Shown piece by piece: positions 25,101 to 38,637 of a stretch of 64,000 nt of DNA (its first letter is position 1; each line of letters begins with the position of its first letter). Position numbers and translations under genes: made by a program. The notes beneath the pieces were generated by a model that searched no databases, had not been told where the DNA came from, and saw only the letters and a list, made by a program, of their open reading frames with translations. Source of the stretch: Ehretia macrophylla (taxonomy: Eukaryota > Streptophyta > Magnoliopsida > Boraginales > Ehretiaceae); contig CM075780.1 of assembly GCA_037974665.1 (NCBI GenBank), positions 2,328,501 through 2,392,500 of the forward strand, read 5' to 3'.

Positions 25101-25657
25101 GTCATGTTGAGGGCATAATTCCTTTATATGTTAACAGTTCACAGTCCCAGCCTAGAGATATGGCCCATTCAAAAGGCCCAATGGGCTTAACGACAACCCA
25201 TCTGCTTCAACAACGCAGCATCCTCGCAAGACGTGATATCGACGCATTGTAGGGTCCTCTAATGTGCCGCTAGTAAGGTTGTCGTCCTTCTAACAGCTCA
25301 CGACGTACGATCCGGGATGGAAAAACATAGCAAAAGAAGAAAAGTGGCCCAAAACTGATGAAAAGTTCAATTTTGAGCTCCGAAAAGGGCACAGTGAGCT
25401 AGCTAGCTGCCCACATCGTAGAGCTCTCATAGAGCTTTCCAACGGTATGCTATGCGCCTCATAACTCCTTACGGATCAAAAGTTATGGGCACCGGTGCGA
25501 CGGAGACCTGGTCACAAGCCCTACGCCCTCGGTTTGCGGGCCCAGCCTCCACGTGAAGAGAAGTTGTCTTGCCCAAGGTGCTGTGGGATTCGATAATAGA
25601 AATGTGGTGGGTAAAGTATCTTGGCAACCCTAACCGGAGCAAAAAAAATTGAAAAGG

Positions 25658-25776
25658 GGGGTGTAACACGAGGACTTCCCAGGGGGTCACCCATCCTAGT
25701 ACTACTCTTGCCCAAGCACGCTTAACTTCGGAGTTCTGATGGGATCCGGTGCATTAGTGCTGGTATGATCGCACCC
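25658..25776 (-). rRNA. 5S rRNA copy 39
   Basis: Variants G113A and G68A (CpG). Its 5' spacer has a distinctive GAAGCATTCTAG variant shared with that of copy 44, five units away. Confidence 0.94.
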
Positions 25777-27010
25777 GTCATGTTGAGGGCACAATTCCGT
25801 TATGTGTTAACGGTTCACAGTCCCAGCCTAGAGATATGGCCCATTCAAAAGGCCCAATGGGCTTAACGACAACCCATCCGCGTCAACAACGCAGCATCCT
25901 CGCAAGACGTGATATCGAAGCATTCTAGGGTCCTCTAATGTGCCGCGAGTAAGGTTGTCGTCCTTTTAACAGCTCACGACATATGATCCGGGACGGAAAA
26001 ACAGAGCAAAAGAAGAAAAGTGGCCCGAAACTGATGAAAACGTTCCATTTTGAGCTCCGAAAAGGGCACAGCAAGCTACCTAGCTGCCCCCGTCCTAGAG
26101 CTCTCAGAGAGGTTTCCAACGGTATGCTGTGCGCCATGTAACTCCTTACGGATCAAAAGTTATGGGCACCGGAGCGACGGAGACTTGGTCACAAGCCCTA
26201 CGCCCTCGGTTTGCGGGGCCAGCCTCCACGTGAAGAGAAGTTGTCTTGCCCAAGGTGCCGTGGGATTCGATAATAGAAATGTGGTGGGTAAAGTATCTTG
26301 GCAACCCTAACCGGAGCAAAAAAATTGAAAAGGGGGGTGCAACACGAGGACTTCCCAGGGGGTCACCCATCCTAGTACTACTCTCGCCCAAGCACGCTTA
26401 ACTTCGAAGTTCTGATGGGATCCGGTGCATTAGTGCTGGTATGATCGCACCCGTCATGTTGAGGGCACAATTCCTTTATGTGTTAACGGTTCACAGTCCC
26501 AGCCTAGAGATATGGCCCATTCAAAAGGCCCAATGGGCTTAACGACAACCCATCCGCTTCAACAACGCAGCATCCTCGCAAGACGTGATATCGACGCATT
26601 GTAGGGTCCTCTAATGTGCCGCGAGTAAGGTTGTCATCCTTTTAACAGCTCACGACGTACGATCCGTGACGGAAAAACAGAGCAAAAGAAGAAAAGTGGC
26701 CCGAAACTGATGAAAATGTTCGATTTTGATCTCTGAAAAGGGCACAGCGAGCTAGCTAGCTGCCCCCGTCGTAGTGCTCTCAGAGAGCTTTCCAACGGTT
26801 TGCTGTGCGCCTCGTAACTCCTTACGGATCAAAAGTTATGGGCACCGGAGCGACGGAGACCTTGTCACAAGCCCTACGCCCTCAGTTTGCGGGCCCAGCC
26901 TCCACGTGAAGAGAAGTTTTCTTGCCCAAGGTGCCGTGGGATTCGATAATAGAAATGTGGTGGGTATAGTATCTTGGCAACCTTAACCGGAGCAAAAAAA
27001 ATTGAAAAGG
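25777..27010 (-). repeat. Higher-order repeat C, block 1 (two units)
   Basis: Carries the rare GAAGCATTCTAG, GTAGTGCTC and GTATAGTATC variants in order. The same set lies about 3,384 bp away at 29160-30395. Confidence 0.7.
26334..26452 (-). rRNA. 5S rRNA copy 40
   Basis: Single variant C46T, shared with copies 41 and 55. Confidence 0.95.
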
Positions 27011-27129
27011 GGGGTGCAACACGAGGACTTCCCAGGGGGTCACCCATCCTAGTACTACTCTCGCCCAAGCACGCTTAACTTCGAAGTTCTGATGGGATCC
27101 GGTGCATTAGTGCTGGTATGATCGCACCC
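27011..27129 (-). rRNA. 5S rRNA copy 41
   Basis: Single variant C46T. The 3' spacer shares GTATAGTATC and GTAGTGCTC variants with copies 46 and 59. Confidence 0.95.
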
Positions 27130-27687
27130 GTCATGTTGAGGGCACAATTCCTTTATGTGTTAACGGTTCACAGTCCCAGCCTAGAGATATGGCCCATTCA
27201 AAAGGCCCAATGGGCTTAACGACAACCCATCCGCTTCAACAACGCAGTATCCTCACAAGACGTGATATCGACGCATTGTAGGGTCCTCTAATGTGCCGCG
27301 AGTAAGGTTGTCGTCCTTTGAACAGCTCACGAGGTACGATCCGGGACGGAAAATTAGAGCAAAAGAAGAAAAGTGGCCCGAAACTGATGAAAACGTTCGA
27401 TTTTGAGCTCCGAGAAGGGCACAGCGAGCTAGCTAGCTGCCCCCATCGTAGAGCTCTCAGAGAGCTTTCCAACGGTATGCTGTACGCCTCGTAACACCTT
27501 ACGGATCAAAAGTTATGGGCACCGAAGCAACGGAGACCTAGTCACAAGCCCTACGCCCTCGGTTTGCGGGCCCAACCTCCACGTGAAGAGAAGTTGTCTT
27601 GCCCAAGGTGCCATGGGATTCAATAATAGAAATGTGGTGGGTAAAGTATCTTGGCAACCCTAACCGGAGCAAAAAAAATTGAAAAGG

Positions 27688-27806
27688 GGGGTGCAACACG
27701 AGGACTTCCCAGGGGGTCACCCATCCTAGTACTACTCTCGCCCAAGCACGCTTAACTTCGGAGTTCTTATGGGATCCGGTGCATTAGTGCTGGTATGATT
27801 GCACCC
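27688..27806 (-). rRNA. 5S rRNA copy 42
   Basis: Variants C39A and G7A (CpG). Confidence 0.94.
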
Positions 27807-28364
27807 GTCATGTTGAGGGCACAATTCCTTTATGTGTTAACGGTTCACAGTCCCAGCCTAGAGATATGGCCCATTCAAAAGGCCCAATGGGATTAACGAC
27901 AACCCATCCGCTTCAACAACGCAGCATCCTCGCAAGACGTGATATCGACGCATTGTAGGGTCCTCTATTGTGCCGCGAGTATGGTTGTCGTCCTTTTAAC
28001 AGCTCACGACGTACGATCCGGGACGGAAAAACAGAGCAAAAGAAGAAAAGTGACCCGAAACTGATGAAAAGGTTCGATTTTGAGCTCCGAAAAGGGCATA
28101 GCAAGCTAGCTAGCTGCCTCCGTCGTAGAGCTCTCAGAGAGCTTTCCAACGGTATGCTGTGCGCCGTGTAACTCCTTACGGATCAAAAGTTATGGGCACC
28201 GGAGCGACAGAGACCTGGTCACAAGCCCTACGCCCTCGGTTTGCGGGCCCAGCCTCCACGTGAAGAGAAGTTGTCTTGCCCAAGGTGCCGTGGGATTCGA
28301 TAATAGAAATGTGGTGGGTAAAGTATCTTGGCAACCCTAACCGGAGCAAAAAAAATTGAAAAAG

Positions 28365-28483
28365 GGGGTGCAACACGAGGACTTCCCAGGGGGTCACCCA
28401 TCCTAGTACCACTCTCGCCCAAGCACGCTTAACTTCGGAGTTCTGATGGGATCCAGTGCATTAGTGCTGGTATGATCGCACCC
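28365..28483 (-). rRNA. 5S rRNA copy 43
   Basis: Variants A74G and C29T (CpG). Confidence 0.94.
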
Positions 28484-29041
28484 GTCATGTTGAGGGCACA
28501 ATTCCTTTATGTGTTAACGGTTTACAGTCCCAGCCAAGAGATATGGCCCATTCAAAAGGCCCAATGGGCTTAACGACAACCCATCCGCTTGAACAACGCA
28601 GCATCCTCGCAAGACGTGATATCGACGAATTGTTGGGTCCTCTAATGTGCCGCGAGTAAGGTTGTCGTCCTTTTAACAGCTCACGACGTACGATCCAGGA
28701 CGGAAAAACAGAGCAAAAGAAGAAAAGTGGCCCGAAACTAATGAAAACGTTCGATTTTGATCACTGAAAAGGGCACAGCGAGCTAGCTCATTGCCCCCGT
28801 CGTAGAGCTCTCTGAGAGCTTTCCAACGGTTTGCTGTGCGCCTCGTTACTCCTTACGGATCAAAAGTTATGGGCACCGGAACGACGGAGACCTGGTCACA
28901 AGCCCTACGCCCTCGGTTGGCGGGCCCAGCCTCCACGTGAAGAGAAGTTGTCTTGCCCAAGGTACCGTGGGATTCGATAATAGAAATGTGGTGGGTAAAG
29001 TATCTTGGCAACCCTAACCGGAGCAAAAAAAATTGAAAAGG

Positions 29042-29159
29042 GGGGTGCAACACGAGGACTTCGCAGGGTTCACCCATCCTAGTACTACTCTCGCCCAAGC
29101 ACGCTTAACTTCGGAGTTCTGATGGGATCCGGTGCATTAGTGCTGGTATGATCGCACCC
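29042..29159 (-). rRNA. 5S rRNA copy 44 (118 nt, one-base deletion)
   Basis: One C is missing from the C-run at 91-95 in box C, with one C to A change beside it and G98C. Box C damage makes it a likely weak or dead copy. Confidence 0.9.
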
Positions 29160-30395
29160 GTCATGTTGACGGCACAATTCCTTTATGTGTTAACGGTTCA
29201 CAGTCCCAGCCTAGAGATATGGCCCATTCAAAAGGCCCAATGGGCTTAACGACAACCCATCCGCGTCAACAACGCAGCATCCTCGCAAGACGTGATATCG
29301 AAGCATTCTAGGGTCCTCTAATGTGCCGCGAGTAAGGTTGTCGTCCTTTTAACAGCTCACGACGTACGATCCGGGACGGAAAAACAGAGCAAAAGAAGAA
29401 AAGTGGCCCGAAACTGATGAAAACGTTCGATTTTGAGCTCCGAAAAGGGCACAGCAAGCTAGCTAGCTGCCCCCGTCGTAGAGCTCTCAGAGAGCTTTCC
29501 AACGGTATGCTTTGCGCCTCGTAACTCCTTACGGATAAAAAGTTATGGGCACCGGAGCGACGGAGACCTGGTCACAAGCCCTACGCCCTCGGTTTGCGGG
29601 TCCAGCCTCCACGTGAAGAGAAGTTGTCTTTCCCAAGGTGCCGTAGGATTCGATAATAGAAATTTGGTGGGTAAAGTATCTTGGCAACCCTAACCGGAGC
29701 AAAAAAAATTGAAAAGAGGGGTGCAACACGAGGACTTCCAAGGGGGTCACCCATCCTAGTACTACTCTCGCCCAAGCACGCTTAACTTCGGAGTTCTGAT
29801 GGGATCCGGTGCATTAGTGCTGGTATGATCGCACCCGTCATGTTGAGGGCACAATTCCTTTATGTGTTAATGGTTCACAGTCCCAGCCTAGAGATATGGC
29901 CCATTCAAAAGGCCCAATGGGCTTAACGACAACCCATCCGCTTCAACAACGCAGCATCCTCGCAAGACGTGATATCGACGCATTGTAGGGTCCTCTAATG
30001 TGCCGCGAGTAAGGTTGTCATCCTTTTAACAGCTCACGACGTACGATCCGTGAAGGAAAAACAGAGCAAAAGAAGAAAAGTGGCACGAAACTGATGAAAA
30101 TGTTCGATTTTGATCTCTGAAAAGGGCAAAGCGAGCTAGCTAGCTGCCCCCGTCGTAGTGCTCTCAGAGAGCTTTCCAACGGTTTGCTGTGCGCCTCGTA
30201 ACTCCTTACGGATCAAAAGTTATGGGCACCGGAGCGACGGAGACCTTTTCACAAGCCCTACGCCCTCGGTTTGCGGGCCCAGCCTCCACGTGAAGAGAAG
30301 TTGTCTTGCCCAAGGTGCCTTGGGATTCGATAATAGAAATGTGGTGGGTATAGTATCTTGGCAACCTTAACCGGAGCAAAAAAAAATTGAAAAGG
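29160..30395 (-). repeat. Higher-order repeat C, block 2 (two units)
   Basis: Same rare variants as 25777-27010. The second unit also resembles the spacer at 38638-39195. Confidence 0.7.
29718..29836 (-). rRNA. 5S rRNA copy 45
   Basis: Single variant G97T in box C. Confidence 0.95.
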
Positions 30396-30514
30396 GGGGT
30401 GCAACACGAGGACTTCCCAAGGGGTCACCCATCCTAGTACTACTCTCGCCCAAGCACGCTTAACTTCGGAGTTCTGATGGGATCCGGTGCATTGGTGCTG
30501 GTATGATCGCACCC
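30396..30514 (-). rRNA. 5S rRNA copy 46
   Basis: Variants C95T (box C) and T21C. Spacer counterpart of copies 41 and 59. Confidence 0.94.
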
Positions 30515-31072
30515 GTCATGTTGAAGGCACAATTCCTTTATGTGTTAACGGTTCACAGTCCCAGCCTAGAGATATGGCCCATTCAAAAGGCCCAATGGGC
30601 TTAACGACAACCCATCCGCTTCAACAACGCAGCATCCTCACAAGACGTGATATCGATGCATTGTAGGGTCCTCTAATGTGCCGCGAGTAAGGTTGTCATC
30701 CTTTTAACAGCTCACGACGTACGATCCGGGACCGAAAAACAGAGCAAAAGAAGAAAAGTGGCCCGAAACTGATGAAAACGTTCGATTTTGAGCTCCGAAA
30801 AGGGCACAGCGAGCTAGCTAGCTGCCCCCGTCGTAGAGCTCTCAGAGAGCTTTCCAACGGTATGCTGTGCGCCTCGTAACTCCTTACGGATCAAAAGTTA
30901 TGGGCACCAGAGCGACGGACACCTGGTCACAAGCCCTACGCCCTCGGTTTGCGGGCCCACCCTCCACGTGAAGAGAAGTTGTCTTGCCCAAGGTGCCGTG
31001 GGATTCGATAATAGAAATGTGGTGGGTAAAGTATCTTGGCAACCCTAACCGGAGCAAAAAAAATTGAAAAGG

Positions 31073-31191
31073 GGGGTGCAACACGAGGACTTCCCAGGGG
31101 GTCACCCATCCTAGTACTACTCTCGCCCAAGCACGCTTAACTTCAGAGTTCTGATGGGATCCGGTGCATTAGTGCTGGTATGATCGTACCC
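31073..31191 (-). rRNA. 5S rRNA copy 47
   Basis: Variants C47T (CpG) and G5A in helix I. Confidence 0.94.
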
Positions 31192-31749
31192 GTCATGTTG
31201 AGGGCACAATTCCTTTATGTGTTAACGGTTCACAGTCCCAGCCTAGAGATATGGCCCATTCAAAAGGCCCAATGGGCTTAACGACAACCCATCCGCTTCA
31301 ACAACGCAGCATCCTCACAAGACGTGATATCGACGCATTGTAGGGTCCTCTAATGTGCCGCGAGTAAGGTTGTCGTCCTTTTAACAGCTCACGACGTACG
31401 ATCCGGGACCGAAAAACAGAGCAAAAGAAGAAAAGTGGCCCGAAACTGATGAAAACGATCGATTTTGATCTCTGAAAAGGGCACAGCGAACTAGCTAGCT
31501 GCCCCCGTCGTAGAGCTCTCAGAGAGCTTTCCAACGGTTTGCTGTGCGCCTCGTAACTCCTTACGGATCAAGAGTTATGGCCACCTGAGCGACGGAGACC
31601 TGGTCACAAGCCCTACGCCCTCGATTTGCGGGCCCAGCCTCCACGTGAAGAGAAGTTGTCTTGCCCAAGGTGCAGTGGGATTCGATAATAGAAATGTGGT
31701 GGGTAAAGTATCTTGGCAACCCTAACCGGAGCAAAAAAAATTGAAAAGG

Positions 31750-31868
31750 GGGGTGCAACACGAGGACTTCCCAGGGGGTCACCCATCCTAGTACTACTCT
31801 CGCCCAAGCACGCTTAACTTCGGAGTTCTGATTGGATGCGGTGCATTAGTGCTGGTATGATCGCACCC
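31750..31868 (-). rRNA. 5S rRNA copy 48
   Basis: Variants C36A and G31C. Confidence 0.94.
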
Positions 31869-32426
31869 GTCATGTTGAGGGCACAATTCCTTTATGTGTT
31901 AACGGTTCACAGTCCCAGCCTAGAGATATGGCCCATTCAAAAGGCCCAATGGGCTTAACGACAACCCATCCGCTTCAACAACGCAGCATCCTCGCAAGAC
32001 GTGATATCGACGCATTGTAGGGTCCTCTAATGTGCCGCGAGTAAGGTTGTCGTCCTTTTAACAGCTCACGACGTACGATCCGGGACGGAAAAATAGAGCA
32101 AAAGAAGAAAAGTGGCCCGAAACTGATGAAAACGTTCGATTTTGAGCTACGAAAAGGGCAGAGCGAGCTAGCTAGCAGCCCCCGTCGTAGAGCTCTCAGA
32201 GAGCTTTCCAACGGTATGCTGTGCGCCTCGTAACTCCTTACGAATCAAGAATTATGGCCACCGGAGCGACGGAGACCTGGTCACAAGCCCTAGGCCCCCG
32301 GTTTGCGGGCCCAGCCTCCACGTAAAGAGAAGTTGTCTTGCCCAAGGTGCAGTGGGATTCGATAATAGAAATGTGGTGGGTAAAGTATCTTGGCAACCCT
32401 AACTGGAGCAAAAAAAATTGAAAAGG

Positions 32427-32545
32427 GGGGTGCAACACGAGGACTTCCCAGGGGGTCACCCATCCTAGTACTACTCTCGCCCAAGCACGCTTAACTTCGG
32501 AGTTCTGATGGGATCCGGTGCATTAGTGCTGGTATGATCGCACCC
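32427..32545 (-). rRNA. 5S rRNA copy 49 (consensus)
   Basis: Matches the consensus throughout by my reading. Confidence 0.97.
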
Positions 32546-33103
32546 GTCATGTTGAGGGCACAATTCCTTTATGTGTTAACGGTTCACAGTCCCAGCCTAG
32601 AGATATGGCCCATTCAAAAGGCCCAATGGGCTTAACGACAACCCATCCGCTTCAACAACGCAGCATCCTCGCAAGACGTGATATCGACGCATTGTAGGGT
32701 CCTCTAATGTGCCGCGAGTAAGGTTGTCGTCCTTTTAACAGCTCACGACGTACGATCCGGGACGGAAAAACAGAGCAAAACAAGAAAAGTGTCCTGAAAC
32801 TTATGAAAACGTTCGATTTTGAGCTCCAAAAAGGGTACAACAAGCTAGCTAGCTGCACCCGTCGTAGAGCTCTCAGAGAGCTTTCCAACGGTATGCTGTG
32901 CGCCTCGTAACTCCTTACGGATCAAAAGTTATGGGCACCGGAGCGACGGAGACCTGGTCACAAGCCCTACGCCCTCGGTTTGTGGGCCCAGCCTCCACGT
33001 GAAGAGAAGTTGTCTTGCCCAAGGTGCCGTGGGATTCGATAATAGAAATGTGGTGGGTAAAGTATCTTGGCAACCCTAACCGGAGCAAAAAAAATGGAAA
33101 AGG

Positions 33104-33222
33104 GGGGTGCAACACGAGGACTTCCCAGGGGGTCACCCATCCTAGTACTACTCTCGCCCAAGCACGCTTAACTTCGGAGTTCTGATGGGATCCGGTGCAT
33201 TAGTGCTGGTATGATCGCACCT
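33104..33222 (-). rRNA. 5S rRNA copy 50
   Basis: Single variant G1A at the first RNA base. Confidence 0.95.
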
Positions 33223-33780
33223 GTCATGTTGAGGGCACAATTCATTTATGTGTTAACGGTTCACAGTCCCAGCCTAGAGATATGGCCTATTCAAAAGGCC
33301 CAATGGACTTCACGACAACCCATCCGCTTCAACAACGCAGCATCCTCGCAAGACGTGATATCGACGCATTGTAGGGTCCTCTAATGTGCCGCGAGTAAGG
33401 TTTTCATCCTTTTAACAGCTCACGACGTACGATCCGGGACGGAAAAACAGAGCAAAAGAAGAAAAGTGGCCCGAAACTGATGAAAACGTTCGATTTTTAT
33501 CTCTGAAAAGGGCACAACGAGCTAGCTAGCTGCCCCCGTCGTCGAGCTCTCAGAGTGCTTTCCAACGGTTTGCTGTGCGCCTCGTAACTCCTTACGGATC
33601 AAAAGTTATGGCCACCGGAGCGACGAAGACCTGGTCACAAGCCCTACGCCCTCGGTTTGCGGGCCCAGCCTCCACGTGAAGAGAAGTTGTCTTGCCCAAG
33701 GTGCCGTGGGATTCGATAATAGAAATGTGGTGGGTAAAGTATCTTGGCAACCCTAACCGGAGCAAAAAAAATTGAAAAGG

Positions 33781-33899
33781 GGGGTGCAACACGAGGACTT
33801 CCCAGGGGGTCACCCATCCTAGTACTACTCTCGCCCAAGCACGCTTAATTTCGGAGTTCTGATGGGATCCGGTGCATTAGTGCTGGTATGATCGCACCT
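33781..33899 (-). rRNA. 5S rRNA copy 51
   Basis: Variants G51A (box A) and G1A, the latter shared with the neighbouring copy 50. Confidence 0.94.
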
Positions 33900-34457
33900 G
33901 TCATGTTGAGGGCACAATTCATTTATGTGTTAACGGTTCACAGTCCCAGCCTAGAGATATGGCCTATTCAAAAGGCCCAATGGGCTTAACGACAACCCAT
34001 CCGCTTCAACAACGCAGCATCCTCGCAAGACGTGATATCGACGCATTGTAGGGTCCTCTAATGTGCCGCGAGTAAGGTTGTCGTCCTTTTAACAGCTCAC
34101 GACGTACGATCCGGGACGGAAAAACAGAGCAAAAGAAGAAAAGTGGCCCGAAACTGATGAAAACGTTCGATTTTGAGCTCCGAAAAGGGCACAGCAAGCT
34201 AGCTAGCTGTCCCAGTCGTAGAGCTCTCAAAGAGCTTTCCAACGGTATGCTGTGCGCCTCGTAACTCCTTACGGATCAAAAGTTATGGGCACCGGAGCGA
34301 CGGAGACCTGGTCACAAGCCCTACGCCCTCGGTTTGCGGGCCCAGCCTCCACGTGAATAGAAGTTGTCTTGCCCAAGGTGCTGTGGGATTCGATAATAGA
34401 AATGTGGTGGGTAAAGTATCTGGGCAACCCTAACCGGAGCAAAAAAAATTGAAAAGG

Positions 34458-34576
34458 GGGGTGCAACACGAGGACTTCCCAGGGGGTCACCCATCCTAGT
34501 ACTACTCTCGCCCAAGCACGCTTAACTTCAGAATTCTGATGGGATCCGGTGCATTAGTGCTGGTATGATCGCACCC
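34458..34576 (-). rRNA. 5S rRNA copy 52
   Basis: Variants C47T (CpG) and C44T. Confidence 0.94.
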
Positions 34577-35133
34577 GTCATGTTGAGGGCACAATTCCTT
34601 TATGTGTTAACGGTTCACAGTCCCAGCCTAGAGATATGGCCCATTCAAAAGGCCCAATGGGCTTAACAACAACCCATCCGCTTCAACAACGCAGCATCCT
34701 CGCAAGACGTGATATCGACGCATTGTAGGGTCCTCTAATGTGCCGCGAGTAAGGTTGTCGTCCTTTTAACATCTCACGACGTACGATCCGGGAATGAAAA
34801 ACAGAGCAAAACAAGAAAAGTGTCCCGAAACTGATGAAAACGTTCGATTTTGAGCTCCGAAAAGGGCATAGCAAGCTAGCTAGCTGCCCCCGTCGTAGAG
34901 CTCTCAGAGAGCTTTCCAACGGTATGCTGTGCGCCTCGTAACTCCTTACGGATCAAATGTTATGGCACCGGAGCGACGGAGACCTCGTCACAAGCCCTAC
35001 GCCCTCGGTTTGCGTGCCCAGCCTCCACGTGAAGAGAAGTTGTCTTTCCCAAGGTACCGTGGGATTCGATAATAGAAATGTGGTGGGTAAAGTATCTTGG
35101 CAACCCTAACCGGAGCAAAAAAAATTGAAAAGG

Positions 35134-35252
35134 GGGGTGCAACACGAGGACTTCCCAGGGGGTCACCAATCCTAGTACTATTCTCGCCCAAGCATGCTTA
35201 ACTTCGGAGTTCTGATGGGATCCGGTGCATTAGTGCTGGTATGATCGCACCT
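35134..35252 (-). rRNA. 5S rRNA copy 53 (four variants)
   Basis: Variants G85T (box C), G72A, G58A (CpG, box A) and G1A. All three internal promoter elements are touched. Confidence 0.92.
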
Positions 35253-35810
35253 GTCATGTTGAGGGCACAATTCCTTTATGTGTTAACGGTTCCCAGTCCT
35301 ATCCTTGAGATATGGCCCATTCAAAAGGCCGAATGGGCTTAACGACAACCCATCCGCTTCAACAACGCAGCATCCTCGTAAGACGTGATATCGACGCATT
35401 GTAGGGTCCTCTAATGTTCCGCGAGGAAGGTTGTCGTCCTTTCAACAGCTCACGACGTACGATCCGGGACGGAAAAACAGAGCAAAAGAAGAAAAGTGGC
35501 CCGAAACTGATGAAAACGTTCGATTTTGATCTCTGAAAAAGGCACAGGGAGCTAGCTAGCTGCCCCCGTCGTAGAGCTCTCAGAGAGCTTTCCAACGGTA
35601 TGTTGTGCGCCTCGTAACTCCTTACGGATCAAAAGTTATGGGCACCGGAGCGACGGAGACCTGGTCACAAGCCGTACGCACTCGGTTTGCGGGCCTAGCC
35701 TCCACATGAAGAGAAGTTGTCTTGCCCAAGGTGCCGTGGGATTCGATAATAGAAATGTGGTGGGTAAAGTATATTGGCAACCCTAACCGGAGCAAAAAAA
35801 ATTGAAAAGG

Positions 35811-35929
35811 GGGGTGCAACACGAGGACTTCCCAGTGGGTCACCCATCCTAGTACTACTCTCGCCCAAGCACGCTTAACTTCGGAGTTCTGATGGGATCC
35901 GGTGCATTAGTGCTGGTATGATCGCACCC
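35811..35929 (-). rRNA. 5S rRNA copy 54
   Basis: Single variant C94A in box C. Confidence 0.95.
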
Positions 35930-36486
35930 GTCATGTTGAGGGCACAATTCCTTTATGTGTTAACGGTTCACAGTCCCAGCCTAGAGATATGGCCCATTCA
36001 AAAGGCCCAATGGGCTTAACGCCAACCCATCCGCTTCAACAACGCAGCATCCTCGCAAGGCGTGATATCGACGCATTGTAGGGTCCTCGAATGTGCCGCG
36101 AGTATGGTTGTCGTCCTTTTAACAGCTCACGACGTACGATCCGGGACAGAAAAACAGAGCAAAACAAGAAAAGTGGCCCGAAACTGATGAAAACTTTCGA
36201 TTTTGATCTCTGAAAAGGGCACAGCAAGCTAGCTAGCTGCCCCCGTCGTAGAGCTCTCAAAGAGCTTTCCAACGGTTTGCTGTGCGCCTCGTAACTCCTT
36301 ACAAATCAAAAGTTATGGGCACCGGAGCGACGGAGACCTGGTCACAAGCCCTACGCCCTTGGTTTGCGGGCCCAGCCTCCACGTGAAGAGAAGTTGTCTT
36401 GCCCAAGGTGCCGTGGGATTCGATAATAGAAATGTGGTGGGTAAAGTATCTTGGCAACCCTAACCGGAGCAAAAAAATTGAAAAGG

Positions 36487-36605
36487 GGGGTGCAACACGT
36501 GGACTTCCCAGGGGGTCACCCATCCTAGTACTACTCTCGCCCAAGCACGCTTAACTTCGAAGTTCTGATGGGATCCGGTGCATTAGTGCTGGTATGCTCG
36601 CACCC
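36487..36605 (-). rRNA. 5S rRNA copy 55
   Basis: Variants T106A, C46T and T9G. Confidence 0.94.
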
Positions 36606-37163
36606 GTCATGTTGAGGGCACAATTCCTTTATGTGTTAACGGTTCACAGTCCCAGCCTAGAGATATGGCCCACTCAAAAGGCCCAATGGGCTTAACGACA
36701 ACCCATCCGCTTCAACAACGTAGCATCCTCGCAAGACGTGATATCGACGCATTGTAGGGTCCTCTAATGTGCCGCGAGTAAGGTTGTCGTCCTTTTAACA
36801 GCTCACGACTTACGATCCGGGATGGAAAAACAGTGCAAAAGAAGAAAAATGGCCCGAAACTGATGAAAACGTTCGATTTTGAGCTGCAAAAAGGGCACAG
36901 CGAGCTAGCTAGCTGCCCCCGTCGTAGAGCTCTCAGAGAGCTTTCCAACGGTAAGCTGTGCGCCGTGTAACTCCTTACGGATCAAAAGTTATGGGCACCG
37001 GAGCGACGGAGACCTGGTAACAAGCCCTACGCCCTCGGTTTGCGGGGCCAGCCTCCACGTGAAGAGAAGTTGTCTTGCCCAAGGTGCCGTGGAATTCGAT
37101 AATAGAAATGTGGTGGGTAAAGTATCTTGGCAACCCTAACCGGAGCAAAAAACATTGAAAAGG

Positions 37164-37282
37164 GGGGTGCAACACGAGGACTTCCCAGGGGGTCAGCCAT
37201 CCTAGTACTACTCTCGCCCAAGCACGCTTAACTTCGGAGTTCTGATGGGATCCGGTGCATTAGTGCTGGTATGATCGCACCC
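37164..37282 (-). rRNA. 5S rRNA copy 56
   Basis: Variant G87C in box C. The TATA-like box reads CATGAA instead of CATAAA and the T8 run is interrupted. Confidence 0.94.
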
Positions 37283-37841
37283 GTCATGTTGAGGGCACAA
37301 TTCCTTCATGTGTTAACGGTTCACAGTCCCAGTCTAGAGATATGGCCCATTCAAAAGGCCCAATGGGCTTAACGACAACCCATCCGCTTCAACAACGCAG
37401 CATCCTCGCAAGACGTGATATCGACGCATTGTAGGGTCCTCTAATGTGCCGCGAGTAAGGTTGTCGTCCTTTTAACAGCTCACTACGTACGATCCGGGAC
37501 GAAAAAACAGAGCAAAAGAAGAAAAGTGGCCCGAAACTGATGAAAACGTTCGATTTTGAGCTCCGAAAAGGGCACAGCGAGCTAGCTAGCTGCCCCCGTC
37601 GTAGAGCTCTCAGAGAGCTTTCCAACGGTATGCTCTGCGCCTCGTAACTCCTTACGGATCAAAAGTTATGGGCATCGGAGCGACGGAGACCTGGTCACAA
37701 GCCCTACGCCCTCGGTTTGCGGGCCTAGCCTCCACGTGAAGAGAAATTGTCTTGCCCAAGGTGCCGTGGGATTCGATAATAGAAATGTGGTGGGTAAAGT
37801 ATCTTGGCAACCCTAACCGGAGCAAAAAAAAATTGAAAAGG

Positions 37842-37960
37842 GGGGTGCAACACGAGGACTTCCCAGGGGGTCACCCATTCTAGTACTACTCTCGCCCAAG
37901 CACGCATAACTTCGGAGTTCTGATGGGATCCGGTGCATTAGTGCTGGTATGATCGCACCC
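37842..37960 (-). rRNA. 5S rRNA copy 57
   Basis: Variants G82A (box C) and A55T (box A). Confidence 0.94.
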
Positions 37961-38518
37961 GTCATGTTTAGGGAACAATTCCTCTATGTGTTAACGGTTT
38001 ACAGTCCCAGCCAAGAGATATGGCCCATTCAAATGGCCCAATGGGCTTAACGACAACCCATCCGCTTGAACAACGCAGCATCCTCGCAAGACATGATATC
38101 GACACATTGTAGGGTCCTCTAATGTGCCGCGAGTAAGGTTGTCGTCCTTTTAACAGCTCACGACGTACGATCCGGGACGGAAAAACAGAGCAAAAGAAGA
38201 AAAGTGGCCCGAAATTGATGAAAACGTTCGATTTTGATCACTGAAAAGGGCACAGTGAGCTAGCTAGCTGCGCCCGTCGTAGAGCTCTCAGAGAGCTTTC
38301 CAACGGTTTGCTGTGCGCCTCGTAACTCCTTACGGATCAAAAGTTATGGGCACCGGAGCGACGGAGACCTGGTCACAAGCCCTACGCCCTCGGTTTGCGG
38401 GCCCAGCATCCACTTGAAGAGAAGTTGTCTTGCCCAAGGTGCCGTGGAATTCGATAATAGAAATGTGGTGGGTAAAGTATCTTGGCAACCCTAACCGGAG
38501 CAAAAAAAATTGAAAAGG

Positions 38519-38637
38519 GGGGTGCAACACGAGGACGTCCCAGGGGGTCACCCATCCTAGTACTACTCTCGCCCAGGCACGCTTAACTTCGGAGTTCTGA
38601 TGGGATCCGGTGCATTAGTGCTGGTATGATCGCACCC
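38519..38637 (-). rRNA. 5S rRNA copy 58
   Basis: Variants A101C and T62C (box A). Confidence 0.94.
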